64,000 nucleotides of DNA, taken from NCBI RefSeq assembly GCF_001039355.2, contig NW_019776057.1, forward strand, positions 187,538-251,537, written 5' to 3'. Position 1 is the stretch's first letter. Every line of letters starts with the position of its first letter. The stretch comes from Lingula anatina (Eukaryota > Brachiopoda > Lingulata > Lingulida > Lingulidae). The notes beneath the pieces are model-generated. The model worked only from the letters and a program-made list of their open reading frames with translations. It did no database searches and had not been told where the DNA came from. Of the stretch, positions 63,831 through 64,000 are shown one piece after another. A program made the position numbers and the translations under genes.

Positions 63831-64000
63831 TACATTGTTTAAAAGAACAACATTAACTTTTGCACCACCCACATATACCTGGCGTGGACAATTGTGCTGC
63901 TGTTGTCCTTTCTCGGTCTAATTTAGACTGCACCGGCGGGCAGATCCTCATCCTACATCTATTTCCCCAGCTTGGTCAATAGACAGCTTACTCAAGATTT
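63831..64000. other. Window end, no feature seen
   Basis: Continuation of the repeat-rich region; nothing assignable. Confidence 0.4.

Overview
The window is eukaryotic. Its genes are split by many GT-AG introns, the DNA is AT-rich, and introns and spacers are full of short inverted-repeat transposons, microsatellites and decayed retroelements. The genes have clear animal orthologues and the dispersed repeats look like those of marine invertebrates, so I infer a highly heterozygous non-vertebrate metazoan; I cannot name the species. No tRNA, rRNA or CRISPR array was recognised.

Layout. 200-1440 (+) holds the last three coding exons of an Atos (FAM214A/B-like) gene. 5895-9914 (+) is a four-exon gene for a 282-residue multi-pass membrane protein I do not recognise. 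13072-18753 (-) is a complete seven-exon renalase gene (350 aa). 20535-32032 (+) is a 17-coding-exon MIS18BP1/KNL2 homologue, the SANTA plus SANT/Myb centromere-licensing protein; between those two domains it has a CENP-C-like motif. Renalase and MIS18BP1 are divergent and share an upstream region. 33634-38543 (-) is a complete 12-exon SLC30A6 (ZnT6) gene, convergent with MIS18BP1. 42434-46578 (-) is a second SLC30A6 copy lacking only the last exon. 49700-64000 has no host gene I can recognise: it holds an LTR-element env remnant with a polypurine tract and LTR, a second gag/env remnant, and at least three decayed copies of an element with an SGNH-like domain, one beside a tyrosine-recombinase fragment.

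The main structural observation is that the window has exactly three single 'n' bases (19549, 26691, 42377) and each one separates two near-identical direct copies of flanking sequence (about 0.63, 0.61 and 7 kb). The copies differ like alleles: silent exon changes, small indels, and transposon insertions present in one copy only. Counting the duplicated MIS18BP1 exons twice would break the reading frame. I read all three as unmerged haplotype overlaps, so one MIS18BP1 exon pair and one SLC30A6 gene are probably real.

The accidental haplotype comparison exposes recent mobile DNA: a 182-bp foldback element with an 8-bp target duplication, and a 29-bp insertion that is almost a perfect palindrome with a 6-bp duplication. 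MIS18BP1 also carries an apparent one-base loss in a poly-A run at about 28209-28216.
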